Notes: generated by a model not told the origin, from the sequence alone. DNA of 64,000 nt from Trematomus loennbergii (GCA_012861695.1 JAAOOA010000026.1:16129937-16193936), one strand, 5' to 3'; numbered from the stretch's first letter, positions 51,228 through 64,000 are shown. Numbers and translations are program-made.

Positions 51228-53345
51228 CCCTAGTGTCGGCCTGGACCCTCTCGCCAGTTATCGTCCCCGTACCTGAACCTGCTGGCCGTCTCCACCTCGT
51301 TCCCGCCAGTGTCGCCACGGTTACATGCTTGCCTGCTTGGGGCTGTACCATGATAGCGACCCCACCGTTGTTGCCAACCGTTGCAAGGCTTTCTGACTGT
51401 TTACAGCTTTGGACATTGGGTCCAAACTTAAAAAAAAAAAAAACCTGATCCCACTCCTCCCATCTCATTATCCCTTGACTTGGTTCCAGGCTGTCCGATG
51501 TGTTTTTGCATTAGTGTCCTTTTCATTTCCAGATCACTGGGCATCAGTGTGAGTGTGTGTGCGTATGTATTAAGTGTGTGTCACAATAGATATTTACCAC
51601 ATTACATTACAACATGTCTGTGTTTGTTAGGTTTCTTTCTGATATATGTTTGAAGTCTTGGGGAAAAGTGTTTGTTGTGTCGATGTTCGTACGAAGTAGG
51701 GAACAGCAACATCCCCACGGACTTGGGAGAGCACTGAGGCGACGAGGAGCTAACCAGCCGGTCAAATGTTATTTCTCCAAACAATCAAGTCACTGTTGTA
51801 CCTTAACCATCTCACAAGCACAGACACACACACAGGTATTGGCTGCGAGTTGTTCAGGTTGACAGTTTTTTTTTTTAATATGTACGTGATGCGTGACTGG
51901 ATTCAGGAGAGATGGGTTGCACCGTGACATTTTAGGTCCCATGACCCCATCCACACTTTACCTGACTTTCAAGACTTATTTATCTTTGTTTAAAAAGCAT
52001 ATTTCGGCCCTATGTGATTTCATCTTTCTCCTATTGTGCCACATGATCAACTCATGTTTTTTTTATTTGTATGTGACTTGGAGATGTATGGTAGAGGGGT
52101 AACTTTGCATGTCCACTCGGTACCTCTCTTGACTGCCCTTCACATTATTTTGAACTGAAATGCATTGCTCAGAGATTAGCAGGGTTTTTAGTGACATCAG
52201 CACTAGTCGATACATTTCAACTTTCTGCATAGGAGTGTCAAGCTTTGAACTAAAGTCAAGTAGCAACAGCCTTCTCGCTAGCACTTCCCACAAGCATCTA
52301 AAAGGCTAGCTTAAAAAAATGCATCGTCGCAGCATCGGCACAAAGACTGCGTTCTACTGAGGTGAGGGCAAAGGTCAGGAAAGGAGGACATTTTTCAGCA
52401 AGCCAATGAGAATCCCATTAATGCCTTTTTTTTCTTTCAGAGAGCAAGGTAAATGCATCTTTTAGCACATGCAATCCCACTCTCTAACCTTGTGTTTTTA
52501 ATGCAATGTTACTCCTGTCCATTTAGTGTTTTTCTTTTTAGCTTTAGTCCTTAAATATTCGGTCCGTGCACAACTTTGTCTCATTATGCAAATGTGTGGA
52601 AAAGCATCTTTGTTCCTACACAACCAGTTTGACCAGTAGGAGCTGAGAATCAAACCGTCATTTATTCATTTCTGCTGTAAAGAATGAACCATTACACCCC
52701 CCCCACACTCCGCATAGTGCTTTCCATTTAAATCGATTACCGACCCTTCACTCTTGAGTAATATTGTGCAGCTTTTAGTTGGTTCCCAACTTTGATCATG
52801 TCAGTTTATAGTCGGCTATTCATTCAAGCTTTTTTTTGTCAAAATGAGTGATGTTGTTAAACAAAAGTACGGACGGAGACATTTACAAAAGGGAAAATGC
52901 CTGCTGGTTGCCTCTGTGCATGACCTCTTGGCCGGGTAGATGGTCCTGCCTGGCCAAATGCTGCTTAATGTCATTTTTATGTCCTTATTAAACCAAGGTT
53001 TCTCTTATTTGAATCCCTCCTGGTCAAACCAACCAGCGTGGGTTTTTTTATTCCTCATCAAAATTAATGAAATTACTAATTAAGCAATACACCCTGATTC
53101 TTTCCTTCTCTTGAGGTGAACTTACTTTTCTCATGCTTCCGAGTTGTTTTGTAATGGCATTAACAGTATTACTGTGCTCTCTTCTCATATTCTAGGAAAG
53201 CCTGTCTTTTACTTAAGGATTGAAAATTGTGCCTTTTATTTTCTTAAACCATTTACATGTGTTAATATTTCCCATGGTTAACACCTGTGCTGGTATTGAC
53301 CCTTTATGTACAGAACAAGTAAATAAAATTTACGTCTACTTCTTT
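51228..53345 (+). other. crkl: crkl 3'UTR (inferred)
   Basis: 2.1 kb from the stop codon to AATAAA at 53322-53327. An A-run follows 'aaactt' at 51430. No gene on either strand. Confidence 0.55.
53322..53327 (+). terminator. candidate polyA signal of crkl
   Basis: AATAAA within 'caagtaaataaaatttacg', followed by T-rich then GT/G-rich sequence ('gttgtgttttgggaaggtgg'). Confidence 0.5.
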
Positions 53346-54518
<1,173 letters not shown>

Positions 54519-54884
54519 AATGGATGTGCAGAACGGTCGATGACAGCCTTCCTACAGTCCATTACCGACACCGCCCTCACACTAATTGATGGAGCCTGCC
54601 ATGCTGTGGAGAGGTTGGCACAAATAAAGGCTTTGCTGTCGAATGATATTCATAAGTAAACATACATAACTCCATTTGATCAAGGTGAGCATGCTAAGTG
54701 ATGCCCCAAAATTATAAAAGGTATAGACACTATGACATTTATTCAAAGTACTTATTCAAATGTTGATATATTATACTGTGCAGTTTTTTCTTTACTAACC
54801 TTTTCAAAATTATACTTTGATGTTTGCTCTGATATTTTCGAAATTGTAAACATTTTTAAAATAATTTTATTTATAAACCTTGAT

Positions 54885-55085
54885 AAGGGTCCCCCCTTAT
54901 ATAAAATGTAACTTTTTTGCTAAGGGTCCCTCCTTATAAAAAATGATACTTATCAAAACATATAAATGTACTTAGGTAAGGGTCCCTCCTTACATAAAAA
55001 CGTTAATTCTTTGGTGAGGGTCTCCCCTAATGTCCAGAACTAACTTTATTGATCCGGGACCCCGCTTAAGTTCAGAACTAACTTT
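54885..55085 (+). repeat. degenerate tandem repeat 'aagggtccctcctta'
   Basis: At least three diverged copies of AAGGGTCCCTCCTTATA-like units spaced 40-65 bases apart, followed by two 'cagaactaacttt' units. A related piece occurs at about 29080 on the other strand. Confidence 0.6.
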
Positions 55086-55150
55086 TTATTTATCAACCTG
55101 CTATACAATGTTTTGTTTACAAAATGTTTGACATACTTTACTATGTCACT

Positions 55151-55862
55151 AGGTCACCTATCATGCTATTTTTAGGCAATAGCATAGGTCTCAGATATAT
55201 ATATAAATAAATAAAACATGTCTATGAAGTGTTTTGGTCAAAAAACCAAACAGATCACCCATTCTAGCCATGCCTCATATCCCTCTTTTTCTCTTCCTGT
55301 TACAAAAGTGCTGATTCTGGGTATAAAGCTTCTTTTCTTTTTTTACTGAAAAAAATAAGAGGGGGCGGAGCTTATGCCGGCTCATGCGGGACCTGGCAGA
55401 TACTGTCTAAAATGCTGCGGTGATGAAACGCAAGGATTATTTCTGAAACAGTATGGAGCTCAAAGGCTTTCTCTCTTGCGGGTTATACCACAAGGTGAGT
55501 TCCTTTTTATACCCTGCTTCTTACACATGCTCTCTCCAGTACAGCTTAGCTCTGAGTGTTAGCGATGCTTGCTAATGTAAACAAAGACTATTACGTAGAA
55601 AACATGTCGGGAATTGTTTCTGATAGCGACGTTTCTGATAGTGCCGTGGGTTCACCATCCGATATGACGTAATTTACGTCATATCGGATGGCAAATCTGG
55701 ATCAGCTCCGTTGTAGCCCCGTTTTTAGAGATTTGCGCACGGAGGAAAAGAGAGAGGGTTTTATTTTCTGACACTTTGTGAGTTCCCTGACACACCGGGA
55801 CACATATTTATGCATAAAAGACATCAATGCATCATGCATTTTGCTTGATAGGTCCCCTTTAA
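55151..55862 (-). mobile_element. MITE, AGGTC(A/C)CCTAT family, inverted copy
   Basis: The ends AGGTCACCTATCATGC and GCTTGATAGGTCCCCTTTAA are inverted repeats. Read on the minus strand it aligns with 60481-61380, sharing both the 'acataaatatgtgtccc' end and the 'ataggtctcagatatata' end. The interior diverges and contains a 37-bp palindrome. Confidence 0.75.
55655..55691. repeat. 37-bp near-perfect palindrome with bZIP cores
   Basis: An 18-bp arm CCATCCGATATGACGTAA, a single central T, and its exact reverse complement. Each arm holds TGACGTAA, a CRE/C-EBP-type bZIP half palindrome. It lies inside the MITE at 55151-55862. Confidence 0.9.
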
Positions 55863-56525
55863 CATCAAAATGCCATTACTTTTTCCATTACATTTTCAAC
55901 ATATAATGCTATGACTTTATTTCATGATATTTTTAACATATTATACAGCAAGGTGGGAGCAATTTGGGAAGGCCCTAGATGGCCAAGGATTCCTCAGGAA
56001 GCCCTGGAGGTTAATCGTAGCATCCTGTTATCAGGATGTTCAATCTTCCTCAGAAACGACTGAAGCCATATCTGCTTCAGGTTTGGACCATCCACAATTT
56101 TGACTCTTTGTATGTTTTTTTTTACAGTGATGATAAAAAGAGTATCCCACAATAACATGTGATTTGAGTGCTCTAGAAAATGATCTCCGTCTGCTCCCTG
56201 AAGCTGTATAAATGTCCCAGATATGGCTTCTCTCTCTCTCTCTTTAAACATTTAACACACAGACGTTCCAGCCTTCTGCTGGGGAAACTATGCCAGACTG
56301 TGATGGTCATTTCGTGCTATCTGTCTGTCATAGCTTTATCTGGTCCGACACGTTGCTCTCGGAAAGTCTATCCATGTTCCTTTGCTCTTTCTTCCACTCA
56401 ATAAATAAATATGCTCTTGTTGTTTTTTGCTTGTGATCAAAAGATTCAAATACAGTAGGAAAAAAGCATTTTTCTGGTACATTTTTAGATGCACTGACTT
56501 GACAATTGGTTCTCTCCATGTCACA
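55863..56525. other. intergenic, nothing recognised
   Basis: AT-rich sequence with no supported gene. A short CT run near 56230. Confidence 0.5.
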
Positions 56526-56529
56526 ATGC

Positions 56530-56755
56530 TGCTTCCCTGGACATCTTCAAGTCTTCATTAAAAACTCACCTGTTCACCTTGGCCTTTGACCCCTAACCTA
56601 TCACAGTCCCCCTGCTTCCACTCCCCCAGCTATTTGTTTAATTGTTACTTTATTATTTGCCCTTCTTTTTTGTTTGTTTGTTTGTTCACAAAGCGGCCTT
56701 GTGTCCCTTGAAAGGCGCTATACAAATTGAATCTATTATTATTATTATTACCGAC
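56530..56755 (+). mobile_element. LINE 3' tail (L2/CR1-like)
   Basis: 'cttcattaaaaactcacctg' and 'ttggcctttgacccctaacc' lead to 'aaaggcgctatacaaattga' and a terminal (ATT)n. This is the pattern of a 5'-truncated fish L2-like LINE end. The exact clade was not checked. Confidence 0.65.
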
Positions 56756-57387
56756 ATACATGGTCTCCAGAGGATGAACCCTTGACCTGTGTTTTAGCTC
56801 CACCAGCAGGTCAACGTTTAAAATATCCAGTAGGGTATACTGGTTCCCAGAAAATGTATCCAAATGACTAAAGTGCCACTTTGAAGTTGAGGTTGAGTAT
56901 AATATATCTCAAAAACGTTTGAGTGAATTGCCATTACATATCGGCAAAAACAACCACGGATTAATTTTTTTTCTTTGTCGACCAGAGCTAACTGCTATTG
57001 TTCAGCTGTACCATGTGCTTATGAAAGTGAGCTGATGTTAGCACCTGCACCTACCTGCTATGCTAAATTCAGCATATTACTATCTTCATTGTTAGCATGT
57101 TAGCATCCACAGCACTGGGCCTAAATACTATCTCGCAGAGCTGTTAATGTAGCTGTTGAATTGCTTATGGATTTAAATGTTATGTATTCACAAAAGCCTA
57201 AAGCATTAGGAATAGGATTTAAAGACACACAAGTTTATTCATTGATTTCCTCAGGATTTATTTTGATAAAACTTTCCTTAGCCATTAAACACAAACATAC
57301 AATGTTGTCATTTAGGATGCAAATGCTAATTCTGGCACAATATAACTTGTCTGATATGAAATATATATTTTTCATTTTGTTGTTTAA

Positions 57388-57767
57388 AGGTGGGGTAGGT
57401 CATTTTGGAGAAACCAGCTCGAGTGCGCTAGAATTTGAAAATACACAGCCGGAAAAAAACTGCCACTTCCTTACAGAGCCCCTCCTCCAACACACACGAA
57501 CGCGCACATGACCAATGAGGGCACGAGATAAGTTTGTGCACAGATGGAAGGCTGACAGGCAGGTAGGCCATCCAGTTATTTTAGCCGGGCCGGCTAAAAT
57601 GATTGGTCGTTCTTTTTACAGTACTACGGCTTCCACAGATGACATTTTTTAATGGATTTTTTGTCAAAGCAATTAAGATATTCATTGCTATCGGGATGTT
57701 AAGAGCATTCCATGGAATATAACAAAAAGTGTATCTCGAGCCGGTTTCTCACTTACCTACCCCACCT
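57388..57767. mobile_element. MITE copy 2 (AGGTGGGGTAGGT family)
   Basis: Same structure as 38716-39096, flanked by TTAA at 57384-57387 and 57768-57771. Only scattered substitutions and 1-2 base indels separate the two copies, so both are fairly young insertions. Confidence 0.9.
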
Positions 57768-58183
57768 TTAACAGAAGTAAAGTGGAATCATGAGGTTTTT
57801 CCAAACATGTTTTTTTACATATGGGTATCCTTTCATCAGATTAAATGTCACACTTATTTCCCAGCTGACTGTATACAGACAATACTTTATATATTGCATT
57901 TTAAAACAATACCTATATTTTTTAACACAGACAATCATGCAGGTTGTGACTGAACTAGCACATGACGTGATCAGGAATATAAATCCTAGTAAATAAGTCT
58001 TCACTTGAATATGATTATTGTCTAATTAACAGACAAAAGTGAACCTCACAAAAAATACAAGCTTTTTGAAATACACTACATTTTTTACACAATTGTACAA
58101 TGTTATCACAAACTGGAGTGACATGTCAGTCAGTCCCAGGTCTGCCTGTGACACAGTGACAATATTCCTTCAAGGCTTTAGTG

Positions 58184-58659
58184 CAGGGGTGTCCAAACTA
58201 CGGCCCAGGGGCCAAATGTGGCCCGCGGACCCTTTTGAATCGGCCCCCAGCAAATTAAAAAAGTATAATGGAATATGGCCCACAAATGAAACTTGTGCTT
58301 GTCTTCTGTCTACTTCTTAAATATAAATGTAAACATATATTACACAGTAGTATTCATGTGTTAATAAGACCACTTAATAATAAATTCAGTCAATTAAAGT
58401 TGATAAGAAAAAAGCCCAATGACTTATTTACATAACAAGCTTGAAATACACCCTTCTTATTTCTCCTTATTATAATCAATCTGAGGCTTCTGTTTTAAGG
58501 GATGAGCTGCCAACACTCACAAGCATAATTGACCTACATTTGATTGATTTTGCTAACTTATAACTGAATTTATGAGGCAATATAACTCTAGTGAGTGGCC
58601 AGGCCCTTCGTATATTTTTCTGTATGTGGCCCTCGGTGAAAACAGTTTAGACACCCCTG
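58184..58659. mobile_element. non-autonomous hAT with perfect 8-bp TSD
   Basis: It begins CAGGGGTGTCCAAACTACGG and ends TTTAGACACCCCTG. It is flanked by CTTTAGTG at 58176-58183 and 58660-58667. It is 476 bp without coding capacity. It lies 50 bp beyond the T-box gene stop codon, so probably in that gene's 3'UTR. Confidence 0.92.
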
Positions 58660-58709
58660 CTTTAGTGGTTTCATCCCCGTTAATATTGTCACCATATTGA
58701 AAATGGTCA

Positions 58710-61700
58710 CTAACAAGAGTAGGAGAAGAGCGGATACTGGCTCCAATCCCCAGCCTGGCTGTGGTGGTGAGGATGATGGTAGTAGCCATGTTGTTGGGAG
58801 GTGTGTTCAGCTGTGGAGAGTGGATGATGTGGAGGGTGGAGGAGAGAGTGTGCTGCATCTACTTCATTGGAATGCAGCGGATATCTGGCGTACTCCAGAG
58901 ATCTACAGGGATGAAAGAGTGATATGGAGGTTACATGTCATGGATCACCATTTTTCTCTACTGTCCATTGGATTTTATCTCATCTTGGGAATCCTAAATC
59001 GTACCTGTAGGGCTGGTATGGCACGGACGCAGGCACCATCTGTTCTTCACAGCTGTAGTCGTACTCCTGCGGCTCCAGGGGCTCGGTGTGGACACTCTCC
59101 TGCTCCGATGAACAGGCTGAAAGGTCATGCTCCTTCAAGGGCTGCTCATCCTTCCCCGCCTTCACTGACTGAGAGGTGGAGGGCATCCTCTGCAGGCCTG
59201 CGAGGGAAATACAATGATCAATAAGACTGGCACGTTGATTTAAAGAATTTTTTATTTGATTTGATTAGATTTATTTCGAAAGTGTAAAACAATAATACAA
59301 AAATGTAACATGAGAATTATTATACAATACAAAATTAATCAGTGTCAAATTGATATACATAAATATTACTGACTCTAAATTATGTATAAACAAATAATCT
59401 ACTTATGTATAAATAAATAATCTACTTAATTACACATCCGAAAAGGGGTGGGAAAAAGTTGACATTTATTTAATCCCACCCCTTCTCCCAAAAACTAAAT
59501 TACTAACATATATATTTATTTTTTTCTTTTATTTTTTTTCTTCTTAAAGAAATGCATTTGTTATTGAAGAAAAACATAAAACAACAAATAAATAAACAGA
59601 TAAATAAACAAACAAATAAACAGATAAATAAACAAACAAATAAGCAAAAAAATACATAACAGAGGTAATTGATATTCAAGAAAAGATAAAATAAAAACCA
59701 AATAAATAAATAAACTGCAAACACGTTATCCCTGTATCTTGTTAAAATCGTGTCCTTATACCTTTTTTAAACAGTTTTAAGTTTGGACATCCCTTGAGCT
59801 CCTCATTGAAAGGAATACTTCTCATTCCTTGGAATTTCATCTGTTGCTGTTTGAGAAACACTAAATCATATAAAAAAAAAACAGAAAGGCTTACCTGGAG
59901 GACTGGTGCAAAGATCTTCCCTCTCCCGTCGGGCTCTTTTCACAGGAGAGCTTCTGTTGGAACGACACCTGAAGAAAAATATTTAAATTATTTTTATTAC
60001 ACTATTCTGCCCATTCTGATTATATGTGTTTATATTGGAATACAACTATATGTTCTACTGTAATGAAAGACTATCTCTTTTAATTCAAATCTATATGTAT
60101 ATAATGTAAGACAAAAACAGGAATATGTATACGTACGTTTATTTATTCTCACCTTTTGCTGTGGGAATGAGTGCCTCCTTCCCTAAATCCCTTAGCGAAT
60201 GGGTTGTGGTCGATCTTCAATTTGGTGATCTTTAAAAGGCAAGAAGAGATAGCTGTCAAACTGTTTGGGGGCTCAGATCCATTACATATCTTTTAGCTGA
60301 TGCTTTTATCCAAAGCGACTTACAATAAGTGCAAAAAAACATGAAGAATCAAACTCCGAACAACAAGGAAAGTGCATATATATTCACTTCAAGAAAGATC
60401 ATACCATAGTAAGTGCTGGTGCAGTAAGAAGGCCTAAATTAACTCAACAAGTGTTTTTTTGTTTGTTTCATCACTCTTAAAGGTCACCTATTATGAAAAA
60501 TCCACTTTTCATGTCTTTTATACATAAACATGTGTCCCCTCTGTGTAAAGAGAATCTGAAAGTTTCAGGAAAAAATATTTGCTCACTTTTTTGTCCTGAT
60601 CCATTTATATAAAAACCTGTCTGCCTGAGCTGATCAGATTTTAGCCACTTTATGATGTCATAACATTTTGTTCGCTTTGTTAGCTACCTCTTAAGCCCAA
60701 CAATATTGCACGAAACTGTGTCTCAGGGCTTCTTAACATTTAACAACCTATAATGTGTCATACCCACTTAACGGGAAGAAACTCAGCTATCAGGAGATAT
60801 TAACATTTTTAGCTAAACGAAACACAAGGGTAATACCAAGCCTCTGAATTAGCACTAAGCGAAGAAATGCTAACGCACTTAGCACATACTCACGGTAGAG
60901 ATATGTTATACTTCATGCTATCTGCAGAAACTAAATATCATATGAAAGCTGAGATTCCACAGATTCCATTGGTATAAGTTTCATAACTGTGCGACCAAAA
61001 CTCACGGCAGCGAAGGTCAGGAAAGACAACACACAACTTCACTTTACGGGGCCAAAACGGCAAATATGTCTTACCTTTGCTGTTTTCTGATCAAAAGTTG
61101 TGTTCAATGGCATTACAACGCATATAAACGCTGCTGAAGGTTAATCCAATGTCTCTGTGTCCCTTTGAAATGATTACTGATAATCCATCATAACATTTAT
61201 GGCAATAAACGTATTTTTCATTAGTGTAACAGAGCTTTCGGTTTTGGGCAAACTGCGTGCGCATCACTCTCACTCCTCAATGGTAATGTTTAGATTGATT
61301 TAGGAACACTTCAGAGACATGTTTTGTATATATCTGAGACCTATATATATATTGATGAAAAAGAGTATAATAGGAGACCTTTAATGTTTTGTTAAACTGC
61401 TGCATACCTTTGGGTTTTGGTAAGCGGTCACTGTAGTGAAGGTGGTCTCTGGGAAGGAGAAGGTCTGGAAGGGGCCCCAGCGGACGGTGTAAGGACTGTC
61501 TGCCTGGGTGATGTGAAACCTGGGGTAGTAGCGATGCATGGAGTGCACAATGATCTGATGGGTAGAAGAGCAGAGTGAGTAAAAAGCACATTCGGTATGT
61601 TTAGTCAACATAGCATGTGTGTAAGGGGGCCTTACGTGGCCGTGCTGGTCCAAGGTGTTGTTGGTAAGCTTCATCCTGAGAAAAGACAATGGCTGCTTCA

Positions 61701-63095
61701 TCCAGTGACTTCCTGGGGCAGGGGAGTCTGGGTGCATGTATGTCCGACACGGGGGCTGGGGCTCTGACTTCCCCGCCACCTCCCACTGCTCCTTTTTCCA
61801 CTACAGAGAAATGGGGGATTGATGAAAGGTTAGATGTAAGACATGAGATTTAATCCAAAGTCTTCATGAAGCAAGAAATACTTGATTTATTCAATTTCCC
61901 TTCTTGTTTTTAAAAAACAAGAGAAAAATAAAGCTGAGGTATTATCACATTTTTAGTCTATACATCTTATAGATAGATAGATAGAGATAGATAGATAGAT
62001 ATAGATAGATAGATAGATAGATACTTTATTGATGAATGTCTTAAGATAAATTAAGACACAGAAATAAACAGTCCAAAATATAAATAAAATAGCATTTAAA
62101 AGTTATAATATACAGGAGTTTTCTGATCATGTATGGAAACTCATAAATAAATCTCTGTTTAACAATTTCATAGCACCTTAAAAAACGTATCCCTATCTCT
62201 ACTACATTACTTTCCCTTCTTTTTTACAAGTGTGTGCTAAAAGCAATATCTGTGACCAAATGGGCCATAGCAGTTAGTGGCTCCTCATTCACAACAGTGA
62301 ATAGAAAGGATGCTAATTGATTGGGCCTCCAGCCGTGAATGCACAAACAGGAAGCAATGAAAGGCTTTGAAATGCAGCGGTGAACGGCCCACAGTGGGCA
62401 GGCCGCAGACTGCTGCGTTTTACATACTGCTGCTTTGAATCCCCAAATGTTGTGCTTACAGTACTCAAGTGTGTGTTACATATGCATGTACCCTGTATTT
62501 GAAGCTGTCTGCAGGAACCATATCTATCATGACGACGTAATTAGCAAAAGGTTGGAGCCCTGAGAGTCTGATGCTGCAGTGTGGAAACATTCTCCTGAAA
62601 AATAAGAAGAAAGAATTTAAATGTTTTTATAAAAGCAGGAAATAGCTCTGAATCTCTTTTTGTGGTCTTTGTGATAAATAATGTATAGCAGTGCTGGAGG
62701 ACTTCTGTGGGTAGCGTTGTTACCTTCCATGCTTTGTTATTATCATCTCTGTCCCGCTGCTGTGGAAGGACTTCCAGAGATCAGCGCTCTCCAGGGTCAT
62801 CCTGATGCAGCCGTGCTGGTATGAGTCAGCTGTCTGAGGGGAGCGGGGCATGCTCAGATGCAGTTTGGAGTCTGTGGAGAAAATACACATTCTGCTAAAT
62901 CAGATGTATTCATGGTAACTGTGACTGGCTTATAGCAGTTTATAGGAGTATTAAAAACAGGAAAAATATATTCAGCAGAACTTGAGACAACTCAGCATAA
63001 CTCAGCATAGTTTTGCACTTTAAATCTCAATTTCTATTTGAATCAGTAAACATTTGAATGAAGGTGTTAGTTTCCTGTTGGTTAAAACCCAGACA

Positions 63096-63170
<75 letters not shown>

Positions 63171-63546
63171 GACGTACATGATTACTCCCAAAGAAGGGAA
63201 ATGTACGTTGTTACAGCAGAAAAAGAGCCAAAGACAGCTTAATGTGACATATGTTACATGCATAAAAATGTATTAAAGTAAAATATATATATATAATAAG
63301 AAATAGAATAAAATTAAAAAGTTACACAATTTACAAAAATACACACCCTGTAACAGTTCTGAGGATTTAGCAGCCAGGTATATATTGCACAGTTATTAAC
63401 GGCTAGTATATTGCACAAATAGCACATATTGCCCCTTACCATTAACTTAGCTCAACATGAAAAACACATTCACATTCCATATGCATGCTCATTCAAGCTT
63501 TTAACATTGATTAAGATCATCATCACTTACCAGAGATGTGTTGCAT
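58710..63546 (-). CDS. T-box transcription factor, tbx16/VegT/Tbx6-like (9 exons, 371 aa)
   Basis: Exons in transcript order: 63531-63546, 62724-62871, 62492-62594, 61636-61800, 61408-61554, 60153-60229, 59895-59968, 59005-59197, 58710-58902. All nine phases join, total 1,116 nt, with no frameshift. A 26-residue N-terminus is followed by the T-box (about 27-212): [96 protein letters not shown] then [10 protein letters not shown] basic cluster (KRARRERE) follows. The C-terminal region is acidic then histidine-rich ([11 protein letters not shown]) and ends [12 protein letters not shown]. The T-box and tail fit the tbx16/VegT/Tbx6L mesoderm regulators, which act in paraxial mesoderm and tailbud. 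The gene is short for that group. The exact orthologue (tbx16 or tbx16-like) is not settled. Confidence 0.85.
59225..59500 (-). mobile_element. LINE-type 3' fragment
   Basis: On the minus strand 'aaggggtgggattaaataaa' followed by AT-rich sequence resembles the end of a common fish retroposon. Partial, in intron 8 of the T-box gene. Confidence 0.45.
59580..59720. repeat. (AAAC/AAAT/AGAT)n low-complexity tract
   Basis: A mixture of aaacaaat, aaacagat and aaataaat tetramers in intron 7/8 sequence. The Phe/Leu/Cys-rich minus-strand open frame across it is a repeat artefact. Confidence 0.85.
60290..60400. repeat. dispersed fish repeat core
   Basis: 'gctgatgcttttatccaaag' followed by 'cgacttacaataagtgc' is a core shared by many teleost interspersed repeats. 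Borders are unclear. It lies in intron 5 of the T-box gene. Confidence 0.55.
60481..61380 (+). mobile_element. complete 900-bp MITE, TTAA target site
   Basis: Flanked by TTAA at 60477-60480 and 61381-61384. The ends AGGTCACCTATTATG and (inverted) AGGTCTCCTATTATAC match at 13 of the first 15 positions. It is the reference copy for 857-1060 and 55151-55862. There is no transposase. Its right end sits 27 bp from the exon 5 splice donor of the T-box gene. Confidence 0.85.
61969..62022. repeat. (GATA)n microsatellite with 'actttattgatg' tail
   Basis: GATA tetramers with two dinucleotide interruptions, followed by 'atactttattgatg', a common fish retroposon tail motif. In intron 3 of the T-box gene. 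Confidence 0.85.
62872..63530 (-). repeat. T-box intron 1 with (GA)n at 63095-63172
   Basis: The 659-bp intron is mostly AT-rich, with a GA microsatellite of about 78 bases. The Leu/Ser-rich minus-strand frame there is an artefact of the repeat. Confidence 0.85.
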
Positions 63547-64000
63547 GGTACTGTGTCCTCCTAATATCAACACCAACAGAAGTCCTGAGAGAGTCCTGAG
63601 TGCTGCTTTCAGATGTTCTGACACTGGAGGTAAACACACCCGGGGTCTCTATCTTTGAAAGCTCTGAGCCTTGAACTTCATTGGTCATCACAGAAAAAGG
63701 GTGGGGTCTAAAGAGCAGGGGGTGAAGAGAGGGCAGGTAAGATATATCATTTCCTGTTGCCAATAATAAAACCCATTTGTCCTACCATGTTTAGATATAT
63801 ACTCTATTGATCCCAATTATTTCGTAACAGAAGCAGCAGTGTGTTCAGACCAATACAAATACCTAAAAAGTGGAATAGAGAATTAACAATTACAAATAAA
63901 ATGTACATGAAATATATTGTATCGAATACAAACAATATAAAATATTCTGGATAATTGACTGTGACAAAAGTAGCCGTGAAATATATTTGTTTTAAAGAAA
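63547..64000 (-). promoter_or_regulatory. T-box gene 5'UTR and proximal promoter (inferred)
   Basis: Sequence directly upstream of the start codon. A minus-strand open frame (63527-63763) overlaps the ATG out of frame and shows no domain. No clear TATA box or transcription start is visible. The far end carries 'actctattgatcccaatt', a repeat tail. Confidence 0.3.

Noticed and set aside
61969..62022. CRISPR-like or satellite array
   Set aside because: Simple GATA microsatellite; no spacers of constant length anywhere in the window.
63027..63263. Leu/Ser repeat protein on the minus strand
   Set aside because: Translation of a GA microsatellite in the T-box gene intron 1.

Overview
This window is vertebrate nuclear DNA, most likely from a percomorph-type teleost. 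The signs are GT-AG introns, teleost-style miniature DNA transposons with intact target-site duplications, tRNA-SINE and LINE tails, long microsatellites, and five recognisable animal genes. No bacterial, viral or organellar signature was seen.

Layout. (1) 1-1495 is the 3' end of a GPI-anchored matrix metalloproteinase of the mmp17 (MT4-MMP) type, + strand, followed by its 3'UTR. (2) 3.2-11.0 kb is intergenic and rich in mobile elements: an L1 remnant, hAT pieces and two intact MITEs. (3) 11.5-34.15 kb is ulk1, + strand, 27 coding exons for about 1,024 residues, with an upstream ORF, a conserved kinase domain, a LIR motif, AMPK and mTORC1 site contexts, and the C-terminal domain that binds the ATG13 complex. 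(4) 34.8-41.45 kb is ccdc74, + strand, 7 exons, 313 aa, with an RFX-type X-box upstream and a 2.6-kb third intron largely filled by three MITE-like elements. (5) 44.2-53.3 kb is crkl, + strand, the SH2-SH3-SH3 adaptor. (6) 53.4-58.7 kb is intergenic with repeats. (7) 58.7-63.55 kb is a complete T-box gene on the - strand, 9 exons, 371 aa, closest to the tbx16/VegT/Tbx6-like group.

mmp17 followed by ulk1 in the same orientation is the order known from human 12q24.33, so the block is ancient. The genes are not a pathway. They share neighbourhood, not function: pericellular proteolysis, autophagy initiation, a microtubule/cilium-associated coiled-coil protein, a tyrosine-kinase adaptor and a mesodermal transcription factor.

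The main surprise is technical or evolutionary. Four single-base losses, each in a G/C context, break the reading frame of otherwise well conserved exons: three in ulk1 (near 21800, 30403 and 31396) and one in crkl (near 46294). ccdc74, the T-box gene and the mmp17 exon are clean. Assembly indels are the simplest explanation. I did not find a convincing new biological system. The most testable biological leads are the ulk1 upstream ORF, the X-box before ccdc74, a perfect 40-bp hairpin inside a hAT MITE, and a 37-bp bZIP-site palindrome carried by a transposon.
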